DNA of 64,000 bases from NCBI RefSeq assembly GCF_900129915.1, contig NZ_FQXH01000009.1, positions 39,733 through 103,732 of the forward strand. Direction: 5' to 3'. The stretch is from Tepidibacter thalassicus DSM 15285. GTDB lineage: Bacteria; Bacillota; Clostridia; Peptostreptococcales; Peptostreptococcaceae. A program made the translations under genes and the position numbers. This document shows positions 9,964 through 19,334 of the stretch, piece after piece; the stretch's first letter is position 1, and each line of letters opens with the position of its first letter. Under the pieces are notes generated by a model that saw only the letters and a program-made list of their open reading frames with translations, had not been told where the DNA came from and did not search any database.

Positions 9964-10548
9964 ATGATAGAGAATTCAAATATTAAGAGAAAAAGATTAA
10001 TAGAGAGTTTAAATAGTGTTGACTTTAAACTAGTATCAATTGACAATCATCCTATATTAAAAATTAAAGAAGAACTAGTTGAAAAGGTATATCAAAATGA
10101 AGATCAAGTTAGAATTAAATGTTTTGAATTTGGAGAAAATTTTATAAAAATATTGAGAAAAGAGAAATTCGATAATATATTTGTACAAGCTTTATTTCAT
10201 ACAGAGCCTTTAGTGAATTTTTTTGAAAATAAATATGTTGATTATGAACATATAAATGAATGTTATTATGAAATAAAAACAAATGAGAAAGATATAAAAG
10301 ACACTTTTATACATCATTTTGAAGTTGGAGGTGCTAGGAAATTTATAGAAACAGAAGAAGAGTCTATAGAGCTTTCTAAAAGATTGTATAATGTTATTTG
10401 TGAGAATATAAATTCAGATTTATATCTTTATTTCACACCAGGAGTGTGGAATGATTATTTCTTTGGTATAGCCTGGGATAGGACGTATATAATAGTAAAT
10501 ATTACTACGAGAAAACTGTGGGTTATGTGCTTTACAGATACAGATTAA
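9964..10548 (+). CDS. Hypothetical protein, tandem paralogue 2
   Basis: Not recognised. The 194-residue paralogue of the preceding gene has the same start (MIENSNIKRKRLIESLNSVD) and the same C-terminus (WDRTYIIVNITTRKLWVM). The centre differs: FIHHFEVGGARKFIETEEES replaces FELGGAMKALNLMGKEA. The ribosome site and spacing match those of copy 1. No partner toxin or secretion gene lies beside the pair; the next gene is a MATE transporter 147 bases downstream. Confidence 0.75.
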   Translation: MIENSNIKRKRLIESLNSVDFKLVSIDNHPILKIKEELVEKVYQNEDQVRIKCFEFGENFIKILRKEKFDNIFVQALFHTEPLVNFFENKYVDYEHINECYYEIKTNEKDIKDTFIHHFEVGGARKFIETEEESIELSKRLYNVICENINSDLYLYFTPGVWNDYFFGIAWDRTYIIVNITTRKLWVMCFTDTD

Positions 10549-10695
10549 AGTAGTTAATAAAGTTATATTTATTAACTACAGAGAGTTTGAGAAAATGAAG
10601 CTATTTATGATAAAATTATCTTAATTATGTATAGACAATTTATTTTTGGTTATTGAATAAATATATTGGTATTAAAATATAGGGGAAGATGAGAT

Positions 10696-12054
10696 ATGAT
10701 TAATAGTATTTTTAAGGATAATAAATTTTATAAAAATATGCTTTTACTGGCAATCCCTATTGCTCTTCAAAATTTAATAACATCATCACTTAATATGATA
10801 GATACAGTTATGATAGGAAAACTTGGAGAAAATCAAATTGCATCAGTTGGAATTGCGAATCAAGTATTTTTCTTGTATGTTATCATAATATTTGGAATTA
10901 ACAGTGGAGCTTCTATGTTTATTTCTCAGTTTTGGGGCAAAAAAGATATAGATAATATAAGAAAAACTCTTTCAATATCAATTACGTCAGGATTAATATT
11001 GAGTTTAATATTTTTAACTTTAGTATTATTTGGTTCAGATATTATAATAAATATTTTTACAAGGGATAAGGAAGTAGTTGATTTTGCAAGAAGATATTTA
11101 AAAATAGTATGTATAAGTTATCCTATTACAGCTATAAGCTTTGCATATGGTTTTAGCTGTAGGAGCATTAACAGAGCTGTGCTTCCTATGATTGTAAGTG
11201 CTATTTGTATATTTATAAATGCATCGCTTAATTATATGTTGATATTTGGAAATTTTGGATTTCATCAAATGGGTGTAGTAGGAGCTGCTCTTGCTACTCT
11301 TATATCAAGAACTATAGAAATGGCAATTATTTTAGTATATGTATATAAAAAAGATCATCCTTTAAAGGTTAGTATAGATGATTTTAAGAGCGTATCAATT
11401 AATTTTATAAAAACTGTATTAAAAAAATCAACACCTGTAATATTAAATGATGCATTTTGGGCTCTTGGAATGGTAATGTATTCTATAGCATATGCTAAAG
11501 TTGGGACTAGAGCAATTGCAGCAACTCAAATTTCAAATACAATTCAAAACTTTTTTATGGTAGTTTCAATGGGACTTGCAAATGCTTGTGCAGTTATGCT
11601 TGGAAATGAAATAGGAGCAAATAATGAAGATACTGCAGTTGAATATTCTAAGAAGTTTTCAATATTAGGATTTGCAACTGGAGGATTAGTAGGGTTAATA
11701 TTATATTTATTAATTCCGTTAATATTATCTGTATTTAATATTTCAACAGATTTATATAAAGATGTAGCTAAAATATTAATTATACTTTCTATATTTATGA
11801 GTTTAAAAACTTATAATGTAATATTAATAGTAGGTATATTAAGAAGTGGAGGAGACAACAAATTTTCACTATATTTGGAAATGGGGTCTGTTTGGCTTAT
11901 TGGGGTTCCACTTGCATTTTTAGGAGCATTTCTTAAATATCCTATATATGTAATTGTATTTTTGGTATACTGTGAAGAAATAGTTAAGGGAATTATCGGA
12001 TTTTTGAGAGTTGCATCTAAAAAATGGGTTAATAATATAGTAGCGCAAATATAG
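10696..12054 (+). CDS. MATE family multidrug efflux transporter
   Basis: A 452-residue polytopic membrane protein with about 12 transmembrane segments in two similar halves, as in the MATE family of sodium- or proton-driven drug exporters. Typical features are the LLLAIPIALQNLITSSLNMIDTVMIG opening helix (written across residues 15-40) and VGAALATLISR. GGGGAAGATGAG precedes the ATG. It is followed by its own terminator and then a TetR gene with a second MATE gene, but the separate promoter there suggests independent control. Confidence 0.88.
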   Translation: MINSIFKDNKFYKNMLLLAIPIALQNLITSSLNMIDTVMIGKLGENQIASVGIANQVFFLYVIIIFGINSGASMFISQFWGKKDIDNIRKTLSISITSGLILSLIFLTLVLFGSDIIINIFTRDKEVVDFARRYLKIVCISYPITAISFAYGFSCRSINRAVLPMIVSAICIFINASLNYMLIFGNFGFHQMGVVGAALATLISRTIEMAIILVYVYKKDHPLKVSIDDFKSVSINFIKTVLKKSTPVILNDAFWALGMVMYSIAYAKVGTRAIAATQISNTIQNFFMVVSMGLANACAVMLGNEIGANNEDTAVEYSKKFSILGFATGGLVGLILYLLIPLILSVFNISTDLYKDVAKILIILSIFMSLKTYNVILIVGILRSGGDNKFSLYLEMGSVWLIGVPLAFLGAFLKYPIYVIVFLVYCEEIVKGIIGFLRVASKKWVNNIVAQI

Positions 12055-12086
12055 ACTTTTGACATTATGTCAGGTCTATATTTTTT
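12050..12086 (+). terminator. Terminator overlapping the end of the first MATE gene
   Basis: The arms TATAGAC and GTCTATA enclose an inner TGACA-TTA-TGTCA stem and are followed by TTTTTT. The 5' arm overlaps the MATE stop codon. Confidence 0.7.
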
Positions 12087-12103
12087 GTGCAAATATAAAC
12101 TAC

Positions 12104-12167
12104 TTGACTAACTAAGTTTTAAAAGTTATAATGAATTTAAATTCATATTAAGTGAACTTGAATTCAT
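12104..12167 (+). promoter_or_regulatory. Promoter with two tandem palindromic operators upstream of the TetR gene
   Basis: A near-consensus sigma-A promoter is visible: TTGACT (12104-12109), a 17-base spacer, TATAAT (12127-12132). A perfect 16-bp palindrome ATGAATTTAAATTCAT (12131-12146) overlaps the -10 box. A second copy, GTGAACTTGAATTCAT (12152-12167), matches at 13 of 16 positions with centres 21 bp apart, two helical turns. The layout is that of a self-repressing TetR regulator also controlling the downstream MATE gene. Binding by this regulator is inferred. Confidence 0.75.
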
Positions 12168-12186
12168 AAAAAGGAGATGTAAGAGA

Positions 12187-12756
12187 ATGCCTAAGATTAT
12201 AAAGGATTTAGAAAATAAAATATTTAATAGTGCAATAGATTTGTTTGGAGAGTATGGTTATAAGAAAGTTGACATGAAGTTAATTGCTAAAAAAGTAGGT
12301 ATTGCTGTTGGAACTTTATATAATTATTATCCTAATAAAAAAGAACTTTATATAGATGTTTTTAAAAAAAGTTGGCAGGAGACATTTTATAAACTTGATA
12401 GTATTATAAATGAAAAATCTGATATTAAAGAAAAGATAAGAAAATATATAGATACATTATATAATGAGATATTGAGAAGAAAAGGACTAGGTGGAGAATT
12501 AATTAAAGAAAATGTATTTAGAGATGATGAAAAAGATGAACTTTTATATGTAAAAAGAGATTTATTAAAAAAAATAGAGGGATTAATAAAAGAAGTGAAA
12601 GAAGATATAGGGCTTAAATTAGAAGATGGAATGGAAAGTAGATTAGCTGAAACAATATTTATACTCATACTTAAAATTATGCTAGAACATCCAGATGAAA
12701 AAGAAAAAAATATTAAATTTATTATTGAACTTATAGAGTGTACCTATGGTAAATAG
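12187..12756 (+). CDS. TetR family transcriptional regulator
   Basis: A 189-residue repressor. The N-terminal helix-turn-helix is clear (MKLIAKKVGIAVGTLYNYYP followed by NKKELY), and a helical ligand-binding domain follows. AAAAGGAGATG lies ahead of the ATG. It sits just behind a promoter with two palindromes and is followed 34 bases later by a MATE transporter. The likely role is drug-responsive repression of its own operon. Confidence 0.9.
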   Translation: MPKIIKDLENKIFNSAIDLFGEYGYKKVDMKLIAKKVGIAVGTLYNYYPNKKELYIDVFKKSWQETFYKLDSIINEKSDIKEKIRKYIDTLYNEILRRKGLGGELIKENVFRDDEKDELLYVKRDLLKKIEGLIKEVKEDIGLKLEDGMESRLAETIFILILKIMLEHPDEKEKNIKFIIELIECTYGK

Positions 12757-12790
12757 ATTATTGACATAATTTAATTAGGAGGGTAAAAAA

Positions 12791-14173
12791 ATGAGAGATC
12801 AAAGAGCAAAAATGATGGGAGAAGAAAAAATAGGAAGTGTTTTAACAAGGCTTGCTATACCAGGAATTATTGCTATGCTTATTAATGCAGTTTATAACAT
12901 AATAGATACTATGTTTGTGGGGATGCTTAATAATACAAGTGCTATTGGTGCTGTTTCTGTAGTATTCCCAATGTTTATGCTAATAGCAGCAATGGGGCAG
13001 ATGTTTGGTGTGGGTTCAGGTTCGTATATTTCAAGATTGCTAGGAGAAAAAAATAAAGAACAAGCTGATAAAACGACATCTACAACATTTTTTACAAGTG
13101 TAATTTTTAGTATTATTTTCACAATTATAGGAGTGATTTTTCTTGAGCAGTTTCTTGTATTGTTTGGAGCTACTGATACAATACTGTTTTATGCAAAAGA
13201 TTATGCAAAAATATTAGTGTTTGGATCTACTTTTACAATTTGCAATATGACGCTTAATAATATGATTAGAGCAGAAGGTAATGCAAAATATAGTATGATT
13301 GCAATAAGTTTAGGAGCTTTAATAAATATTATTTTAGATCCAATTTTAATGTTTAGTTTTAATATGGGTATAAAAGGGGCAGCTTTAGCTACAGTATTAG
13401 CTCAGATGATATCTTTTATATATCTTATTAGTTATTTTATTTTAGGAAAAAGTTATATAAAAATATCTATCAAGCATTTTAAACCTTCAAAAGATATATA
13501 TAGTGAGATATTAAAAATTGGTGCTGCTACATTTGCAAGACAATCTCTTGCAAGTTTATCTTTAGGTTTAATAAATGTAGCTGCTAAGCCATATGGAGAT
13601 GCTGCTGTTGCTGCCATGGGGATTAGTCTTAGAATACTTTCTATAGGAATATATGTTGTGTTTGGATATAATCAAGGATTTCAACCTATTGCGGGATATA
13701 ATTATGGAGCTAAAAAATACGATCGTTTATTTGAAGCTATAAAAATATCTCTTAAAACTACAACTATATTTACGGCTATTGTTACAGTAGTTTTTATAGT
13801 GTTTGCTAAGGAAATAACTTCGGTATTTACTATTGATCCAGAAGTTATTGATATAGGAGCTAAAACATTAAAAACGATATGTTTATTATTTCCGTTATTT
13901 GGATTTCAACAAGTTTACGCTTCATTATTTCAAGGATTGGGAAGGGGAAAAGAGTCATTTATTTTATCAGCTTCAAGGCAAGGTATATTTTTAATACCAT
14001 CAATTGTAATATTGCCTAAATTTTGGGGGCTATATGGTGTAATTTTTAGTCAAGTTGTAGCAGATTTTTTTACTATAATGGTTACTGGTGTGCTTGCTTT
14101 GAAATTAAATAAGAGCTTAAAGGAGGAAGAAATTAATAGTATTAAAATAAAAGATAAATTAGGATATGAATAA
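12791..14173 (+). CDS. MATE family efflux transporter, probably TetR-controlled
   Basis: A 460-residue protein with about 12 membrane segments, of the MepA-like branch of the MATE family. Typical motifs are LAIPGIIAMLINAVYNIIDT near the N-terminus and FGYNQGFQPIAGYNYGAKK at the start of the second half. AGGAGG precedes the ATG. It is the second gene of the TetR operon and only distantly like the MATE protein upstream, so this is not a recent duplication. Confidence 0.9.
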   Translation: MRDQRAKMMGEEKIGSVLTRLAIPGIIAMLINAVYNIIDTMFVGMLNNTSAIGAVSVVFPMFMLIAAMGQMFGVGSGSYISRLLGEKNKEQADKTTSTTFFTSVIFSIIFTIIGVIFLEQFLVLFGATDTILFYAKDYAKILVFGSTFTICNMTLNNMIRAEGNAKYSMIAISLGALINIILDPILMFSFNMGIKGAALATVLAQMISFIYLISYFILGKSYIKISIKHFKPSKDIYSEILKIGAATFARQSLASLSLGLINVAAKPYGDAAVAAMGISLRILSIGIYVVFGYNQGFQPIAGYNYGAKKYDRLFEAIKISLKTTTIFTAIVTVVFIVFAKEITSVFTIDPEVIDIGAKTLKTICLLFPLFGFQQVYASLFQGLGRGKESFILSASRQGIFLIPSIVILPKFWGLYGVIFSQVVADFFTIMVTGVLALKLNKSLKEEEINSIKIKDKLGYE

Positions 14174-14233
14174 AAAATAATTTTATATAAATATAAAATT
14201 ATTCAAAAAATTAAATATTTTTCAAAAAACATA

Positions 14234-14262
14234 TTGACAATATTTTGCTATGATAATATAAT
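14234..14262 (+). promoter_or_regulatory. Promoter of the ilv operon
   Basis: A perfect TTGACA (14234-14239), a 17-base spacer and a perfect TATAAT (14257-14262). It drives the T-box leader that follows. Confidence 0.85.
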
Positions 14263-14274
14263 TTTTTACAACAT

Positions 14275-14578
14275 AAAAAATTAATGTGTAAAGGCTAAGA
14301 CGGAGACAAAAACATTCATCTATTAACTACAGAGAGCCAACGTTTGCTGAGAGTTGGTGTTAATAAGAATGTATAATGATCACTCCAGAGCTCCTGAGTT
14401 GAAAGATTTTAGTCGAGTAAATGAAGGCGGTTACCACCGTTATATGGTTAGGGTTCACGTTAAGTCGACCTGAAAAAAAGAGGTAGCTATGTTTTTGCTG
14501 CAAATAGAGTGGTACCGCGAAAGTAATCTTTCGTCTCTATGGATATGTGTATATTTATAGAGATGAAAGATTTTTTTA
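14275..14578 (+). promoter_or_regulatory. T-box riboswitch, isoleucine-type, controlling ilvNCDB
   Basis: The leader holds the conserved T-box AGAGTGGTACCGCG (14506-14519), which pairs with the acceptor end of uncharged tRNA. Stem I is built by GGAG/CTCC, ACATTC/GAATGT and TTAAC/GTTAA helices. The internal loop between the first two contains the triplet ATC (14379-14381) followed by A, a suitable isoleucine specifier. The terminator is ATCTTTCGTCTCTAT (14526-14540) with ATAGAGATGAAAGAT (14557-14571) and a T-run. Low charged tRNA-Ile would favour antitermination. The leader fills most of the 453-base gap before ilvN; only an AT-rich hairpin (14177-14204) and the promoter are otherwise seen there. 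Confidence 0.92.
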
Positions 14579-14626
14579 TTTTAATAAACATGTTCAGAAT
14601 ATTTTAAATATACAGAGAGGAAAGGG

Positions 14627-14857
14627 ATGAATATGGAAAATAGAGTTTATGCGAGATTAAATCAAGGGATAGATAGTTTTATAAGGGTTGCAAGTGTTTT
14701 GAGAAGAAAAGAATTTAATGTAAAAGAGATTAATATGATATCTGAAGATAGTTTTATTAATTTAGATATTGTGTTAGAAGATGAAGGTTATTTAGTTAAT
14801 AAAATGGTAAATCAGATATCAAAATTAGTAGATGTAAAAGAGATAAGAGTATTATAG
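14627..14857 (+). CDS. ilvN: Acetolactate synthase small (regulatory) subunit
   Basis: A 76-residue single ACT-domain protein ([20 protein letters not shown], then [15 protein letters not shown]), the short form of the valine-sensing subunit of acetohydroxyacid synthase found in clostridia. It is the first gene after the T-box leader. AGAGGAAAGGGATG precedes the ATG. Its catalytic partner IlvB is encoded three genes downstream, an unusual separation since the two are often adjacent. Confidence 0.9.
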   Translation: MNMENRVYARLNQGIDSFIRVASVLRRKEFNVKEINMISEDSFINLDIVLEDEGYLVNKMVNQISKLVDVKEIRVL

Positions 14858-14871
14858 GGAGGGAATTGAAA

Positions 14872-15864
14872 ATGGCAAAAATGTATTATGAAAAGGATGT
14901 AAATTTAGGTATATTAAAGGATAAAAAAGTAGCAATTTTAGGATATGGAAGTCAAGGTCATGCCCATGCACTTAATTTAAAAGATAGTGGGATAGATGTG
15001 GTAGTTGGACTATATGAAGGAAGTAAATCTTGGGATAAAGTAATAGAAGATGGTCTGAGTGTTATGAGTGTAGAAGATGCAGTAAGAGAGAGTGATGTTA
15101 TTATGATGCTCATTCCTGATACTAAGCAAAAGAGAGTGTTTGATGAAAAAGTAAAACCTAATTTAAAAGAAGGAGATGTGCTTGCATTTGCTCATGGATT
15201 TAATATTCATTTTAATCAAATAATTCCACCTAAAAATATAGATGTTTTCATGGTTGCTCCAAAAGGACCTGGACACTTAGTGAGGAGAGTTTATAAAGAA
15301 GGTAAAGGAGTACCTGCGTTATTTGCAGTTTATCAGGATTATACATCAAAGGCAAAAGAATTATCTCTTGCATATGCAAGTGGAATTGGAGCTACGAGAG
15401 CAGGAGTGTTAGAAACAACTTTTAAAGAAGAAACAGAAACAGATTTATTTGGAGAACAAGCTGTGCTTTGTGGGGGAGTAACAGAGCTTATTAAAGCGGG
15501 ATTTGATACTTTGGTAAAAGCAGGATATCAAAAAGAAGTTGCGTATTTTGAATGTCTTCATGAAATGAAATTGATTGTAGATTTGCTTTATGAAGGTGGA
15601 TTTGAAAAAATGAGGGATAGTATAAGTGATACAGCAGAATATGGAGATTATATGGTTGGAAGAAGAATTATAAATGAAGATACTAGAAAAGAAATGGAAA
15701 ATATTCTTGAAGAAATTCAAAATGGAAAATTTGCTAAGGACTGGATAATGGAAAATGAAATAAATAGACCTGTATTTAATTCTTTTAGAAATAATGAATT
15801 GAATCATCCAATTGTTGAAGTAGGTAAAAAATTAAGAAAAATGATGTCGTGGATAAATGATTAG
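14872..15864 (+). CDS. ilvC: Ketol-acid reductoisomerase
   Basis: Second step of valine and isoleucine synthesis: isomerises and reduces acetohydroxy acids using NADPH. At 330 residues it is the short class I form. Seen are the Rossmann motif [29 protein letters not shown] as cofactor-selecting loop, and the catalytic region [12 protein letters not shown] with [17 protein letters not shown] chose the ATG at 14872, 8 bases after AGGGAGGG; the TTG at 14866 is too close to that site. Confidence 0.97.
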   Translation: MAKMYYEKDVNLGILKDKKVAILGYGSQGHAHALNLKDSGIDVVVGLYEGSKSWDKVIEDGLSVMSVEDAVRESDVIMMLIPDTKQKRVFDEKVKPNLKEGDVLAFAHGFNIHFNQIIPPKNIDVFMVAPKGPGHLVRRVYKEGKGVPALFAVYQDYTSKAKELSLAYASGIGATRAGVLETTFKEETETDLFGEQAVLCGGVTELIKAGFDTLVKAGYQKEVAYFECLHEMKLIVDLLYEGGFEKMRDSISDTAEYGDYMVGRRIINEDTRKEMENILEEIQNGKFAKDWIMENEINRPVFNSFRNNELNHPIVEVGKKLRKMMSWIND

Positions 15865-15874
15865 GAGGATTAAA

Positions 15875-17530
15875 ATGAATAGTGAACATGTTAAATTTGG
15901 AATAACAAAAGCACCACACAGATCATTATTAAAAGCAACAGGGCTTACAGATGAAGAAATAAATAGACCACTTGTTGGAGTTGTTAATTCTTTTAATGAA
16001 ATAGTACCAGGACATGTAGAACTTAGACAAATAACAGATGCAGTAAAAAGGGGAGTATTAATGGAAGGGGGAACTCCTCTTGAATTTCCATCTATTGCAG
16101 TTTGTGATGGAATTGCTATGAATCATGAAGGTATGAAATATTCTTTAGTAAGTAGAGAAATTATAGCAGATAGCATAGAAATAATGGCAAAAGCTCATGG
16201 TCTTGATGCTTTAGTATTAATACCTAGTTGTGATAAAGTTGTTCCAGGAATGTTAATGGCAGCGGCAAGAATAAATATTCCGAGTATTATTGTGAGTGGA
16301 GGACCTATGCTTGCTGGAAGATTAAATGGAAAAAAAGTTGATTTAACAACTGTGTTTGAGGGTGTTGGAAAAGTATGTAGTAAAAGTATGACTGATGAAG
16401 AATTAAAACGTCTTGAAGAAAGTGCATGTCCTACTTGTGGTTCATGTTCAGGTATGTTTACAGCAAATTCAATGAATTGTATGACGGAAGCACTAGGTAT
16501 GGCGCTTGAAGGTAATGCGACGATACCAGCTGTGTATTCAGAGAGAAAAAGGCTTGCTAAAAAAACAGGAATGCAAATTATGAAACTTTTAAAAGAGAAT
16601 ATACTTCCAAGGGATATTCTGACTAAAGAATCTTTTGAAAATGCATTAGCGGTAGATATGGCATTGGGGTGTTCGACAAATACAGTACTTCATTTGATTG
16701 CTATTGCTCATGAAGCAGGTATAGATATTGATCTTAATATGATAAATACAATAAGTGATACTACTCCTAATTTATGCAGATTAAGTCCAGCAGGAAATTA
16801 TCATATAGAGGATCTTTATTATGCAGGTGGAATATTAGCTGTTATGAATGAACTTTCAAAGAAGGATTTAATAAATTTAGATGTTAATACTGTGAGTTTA
16901 AATAAAGTAAGAGAATTAATACGAGGAAAAGAAAAGTTAGATAATAAAGTAATTGCAGATATACATAATCCTTATAGCAGTGATGGAGGAATAAAAATTT
17001 TATTTGGAAGTTTAGCACCAGATGGAGCTGTTGTTAAAAAGTCTGCTGTAAGTGAAAAAATGATGAATACTATATCTACAGCTAGGGTATTTGATAGTGA
17101 AGAAACTGCAGTTGAAGCTATATTAAATGGAAGTATAAAAAGAGGTGATACCGTAGTTATAAGATATGAAGGTCCAAAAGGAGGACCTGGAATGAGAGAG
17201 ATGTTAACTCCAACTTCAGCACTTGTAGGAATGGGACTTGATGAAAGTGTATCGTTAATTACTGATGGAAGATTTTCAGGTGGAACAAGAGGTGCTGCTA
17301 TTGGTCATGTTTCTCCTGAAGCAGCAGAAGGTGGACCTATTGCATTAGTGAAAGATGGAGATTTTATAAAAATAGATATATTAAATGGTATATTGGAACT
17401 TATTGTAGAAGATGAAGAACTTGTTAAAAGAAAGAATGATTTAAAAGTTAAATATAATAAGTATACAGGATACCTAAAAAAATATTCTAAAATGGTAAGT
17501 TCTGCTTCAAAAGGAGCTATTTGTACTTAA
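15875..17530 (+). CDS. ilvD: Dihydroxy-acid dehydratase
   Basis: Iron-sulfur dehydratase forming the 2-keto acids of valine and isoleucine. The 551-residue length is normal. Cluster cysteines are in [11 protein letters not shown] and [19 protein letters not shown], and the active-site part is [20 protein letters not shown]. The start at 15875 is preceded by TTAGGAGGAT, which overlaps the ilvC stop. ilvB follows after 23 bases. Confidence 0.97.
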   Translation: MNSEHVKFGITKAPHRSLLKATGLTDEEINRPLVGVVNSFNEIVPGHVELRQITDAVKRGVLMEGGTPLEFPSIAVCDGIAMNHEGMKYSLVSREIIADSIEIMAKAHGLDALVLIPSCDKVVPGMLMAAARINIPSIIVSGGPMLAGRLNGKKVDLTTVFEGVGKVCSKSMTDEELKRLEESACPTCGSCSGMFTANSMNCMTEALGMALEGNATIPAVYSERKRLAKKTGMQIMKLLKENILPRDILTKESFENALAVDMALGCSTNTVLHLIAIAHEAGIDIDLNMINTISDTTPNLCRLSPAGNYHIEDLYYAGGILAVMNELSKKDLINLDVNTVSLNKVRELIRGKEKLDNKVIADIHNPYSSDGGIKILFGSLAPDGAVVKKSAVSEKMMNTISTARVFDSEETAVEAILNGSIKRGDTVVIRYEGPKGGPGMREMLTPTSALVGMGLDESVSLITDGRFSGGTRGAAIGHVSPEAAEGGPIALVKDGDFIKIDILNGILELIVEDEELVKRKNDLKVKYNKYTGYLKKYSKMVSSASKGAICT

Positions 17531-17553
17531 TATTTAATAGAAAGAGTGATAAT

Positions 17554-19206
17554 ATGAATGGCGCTAATTTATTATTGGAATGTTTAAAAAGACAAGGAGT
17601 AGATACTTTATTTGGATATCCAGGAGGGGCTGTTATTCCTTTATATGATGCACTTTATAATGATAGGCATTTTAAACACATAAGAACAGTTCATGAGCAA
17701 GGAGCGGTTCATGGTGCAGATGGATATGCAAGAAGCACTGGAAAAGTTGGTGTGTGTATAGTGACTTCGGGTCCAGGAGCTACAAATGCTGTAACGGGAA
17801 TTGCTACAGCTTATATGGATTCTGTACCTTTGGTTGTTATTACGGGGCAGGTTCCAACATCACTTTTAGGTAAAGATTCTTTTCAAGAAATAGATATTAC
17901 AGGTGTTACTATGTCTATTACAAAGCACAATTATTTAGTGAGAGATGTAAATGATATTCCAATTATTATTAAAGAAGCTTTTGAAGTGGCTAAAACAGGA
18001 AGACCCGGACCTGTACTTGTAGATATTCCAAAGGATATATTTTTATCTGAATATTCATATGGAAAAAAATGCACGGATAATATTTGTAATATTCATAAAA
18101 ATATAAGTGTTGAAAATAATCTGGATGAAATAGTAGATATTATAAATAAATCTAAAAGACCGGTTATTTATGCTGGTGGGGGAGTAAAAATTGCAAATGC
18201 ATGTAGTGAATTGTTAAGTTTAGCTAAAAAAGGAGATATTCCAGTTGTAAATACTTTAATGGGGCTTGGAACTATAAAAAGAGATGATGAATTATCTTTG
18301 GGGTTAGTTGGAATGCATGGATTTAGAGAAAATAATTTAGCTGTTATGAATAGTGATTTAATTATTGCTGTGGGGACGAGATTTAGCGATAGAGTTATAG
18401 GGAACTCAAATGGATTTGCTCCGAATGCAAAAATTATTCATATAGATATAGATGTAACAGAAATAAATAAAAATAAAGAGTCATATTATTATGTAGTTGG
18501 AAATTTGAAAGAAATATTAAAAGTTATTACATATAAAATGGATGATAAAGATAATGAAAACTGGAAAGAAGAAATAAAGCAATTTAAATTAAAGAGTAAA
18601 ATAATAGATGAAAATTTATTTCATCCTAAGAATATATTAAATAGATTTAATGAAAAGTTAAATGATGATGCATTTGTTGTTACAGATGTAGGTCAGCATC
18701 AAATTTGGACTGCTCAATATTGGAATTTTAAAGGAGCTAGATCTTTTATAACTTCAGGTGGACTTGGTACTATGGGTTTTGGGTTAGGAGCGGCAATAGG
18801 AGCTAAAGTTGCTAATACGGATAAAAGTGTTTTATTAGTTACAGGTGATGGGAGTTTTAGGATGAACTGTAATGAGTTGTTAACTGTAGCAAAGTATAAA
18901 ATTCCTATAACAATATTGCTTTTAAATAATCAGACATTGGGAATGGTAAGGCAGTGGCAAAGGTTGTTTTGTAATGAAAGATATTCACAGACGGATTTGG
19001 ATTATGAAATTGATTATTCAGATTTAGCGAAAGTTTATGGGATAAAGGGATATACTGTAAATTCAATGAATGAACTTGATGATTTATTGATTAAATGTGA
19101 GTTGGGAAAAGAGCCTTTGTTTATAGAGTGTAAAATAAATAAAGATGAAGGGGTTTATCCAATTGTGCCACCTGGGAAAAGTATAGACAATTTGATTGAA
19201 TATTAG
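17554..19206 (+). CDS. ilvB: Acetolactate synthase, large catalytic subunit
   Basis: TPP- and FAD-dependent acetohydroxyacid synthase, 550 residues. Motifs seen are FGYPGGAVIPLYDAL, the catalytic glutamate in TVHEQGAVHGADGYAR, GQVPTSLLGKDSFQEID, and the TPP motif GDGSFRMNCNELLTVAKY ending in NN. The ATG at 17554 has AGAGTGA 6-12 bases upstream. It closes the operon; a long hairpin terminator follows. It works with IlvN at the head of the operon. Confidence 0.96.
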   Translation: MNGANLLLECLKRQGVDTLFGYPGGAVIPLYDALYNDRHFKHIRTVHEQGAVHGADGYARSTGKVGVCIVTSGPGATNAVTGIATAYMDSVPLVVITGQVPTSLLGKDSFQEIDITGVTMSITKHNYLVRDVNDIPIIIKEAFEVAKTGRPGPVLVDIPKDIFLSEYSYGKKCTDNICNIHKNISVENNLDEIVDIINKSKRPVIYAGGGVKIANACSELLSLAKKGDIPVVNTLMGLGTIKRDDELSLGLVGMHGFRENNLAVMNSDLIIAVGTRFSDRVIGNSNGFAPNAKIIHIDIDVTEINKNKESYYYVVGNLKEILKVITYKMDDKDNENWKEEIKQFKLKSKIIDENLFHPKNILNRFNEKLNDDAFVVTDVGQHQIWTAQYWNFKGARSFITSGGLGTMGFGLGAAIGAKVANTDKSVLLVTGDGSFRMNCNELLTVAKYKIPITILLLNNQTLGMVRQWQRLFCNERYSQTDLDYEIDYSDLAKVYGIKGYTVNSMNELDDLLIKCELGKEPLFIECKINKDEGVYPIVPPGKSIDNLIEY

Positions 19207-19213
19207 AAAATGG

Positions 19214-19270
19214 TAAAGTCCTATATTATTTTTACATTTAATATGTAAAAATAATAGTAGGGCTTTTTTG
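19214..19270 (+). terminator. Terminator after ilvB
   Basis: A long stem (AAAGTCCTATATTATTTTTACA pairing with TGTAAAAATAATAGTAGGGCTTT, with one bulge; first arm given in shortened form over 19214-19236) is followed by TTTTTT. It ends the ilv transcript. Confidence 0.85.
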
Positions 19271-19334
19271 TTTCCAAATTGTAACTTTATATTATTGTGT
19301 ATTTATTATAATAAAATCAAAAAGGGTGAAAATA

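Larger units (their letters stand above)
9243..10560 (+). repeat. Tandem gene duplication, period about 705 bp
   Basis: Two copies of a gene with its ribosome site lie in direct repeat (starts at 9256 and 9964). The first 60 or so bases of each unit, from AGGAGTTGAATATATG on, and the last 80 or so bases are nearly identical, while the middle has diverged, including a two-codon deletion in copy 2. High identity at both ends with a changed centre suggests gene conversion at the ends or selection for change in the middle. Confidence 0.85.
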
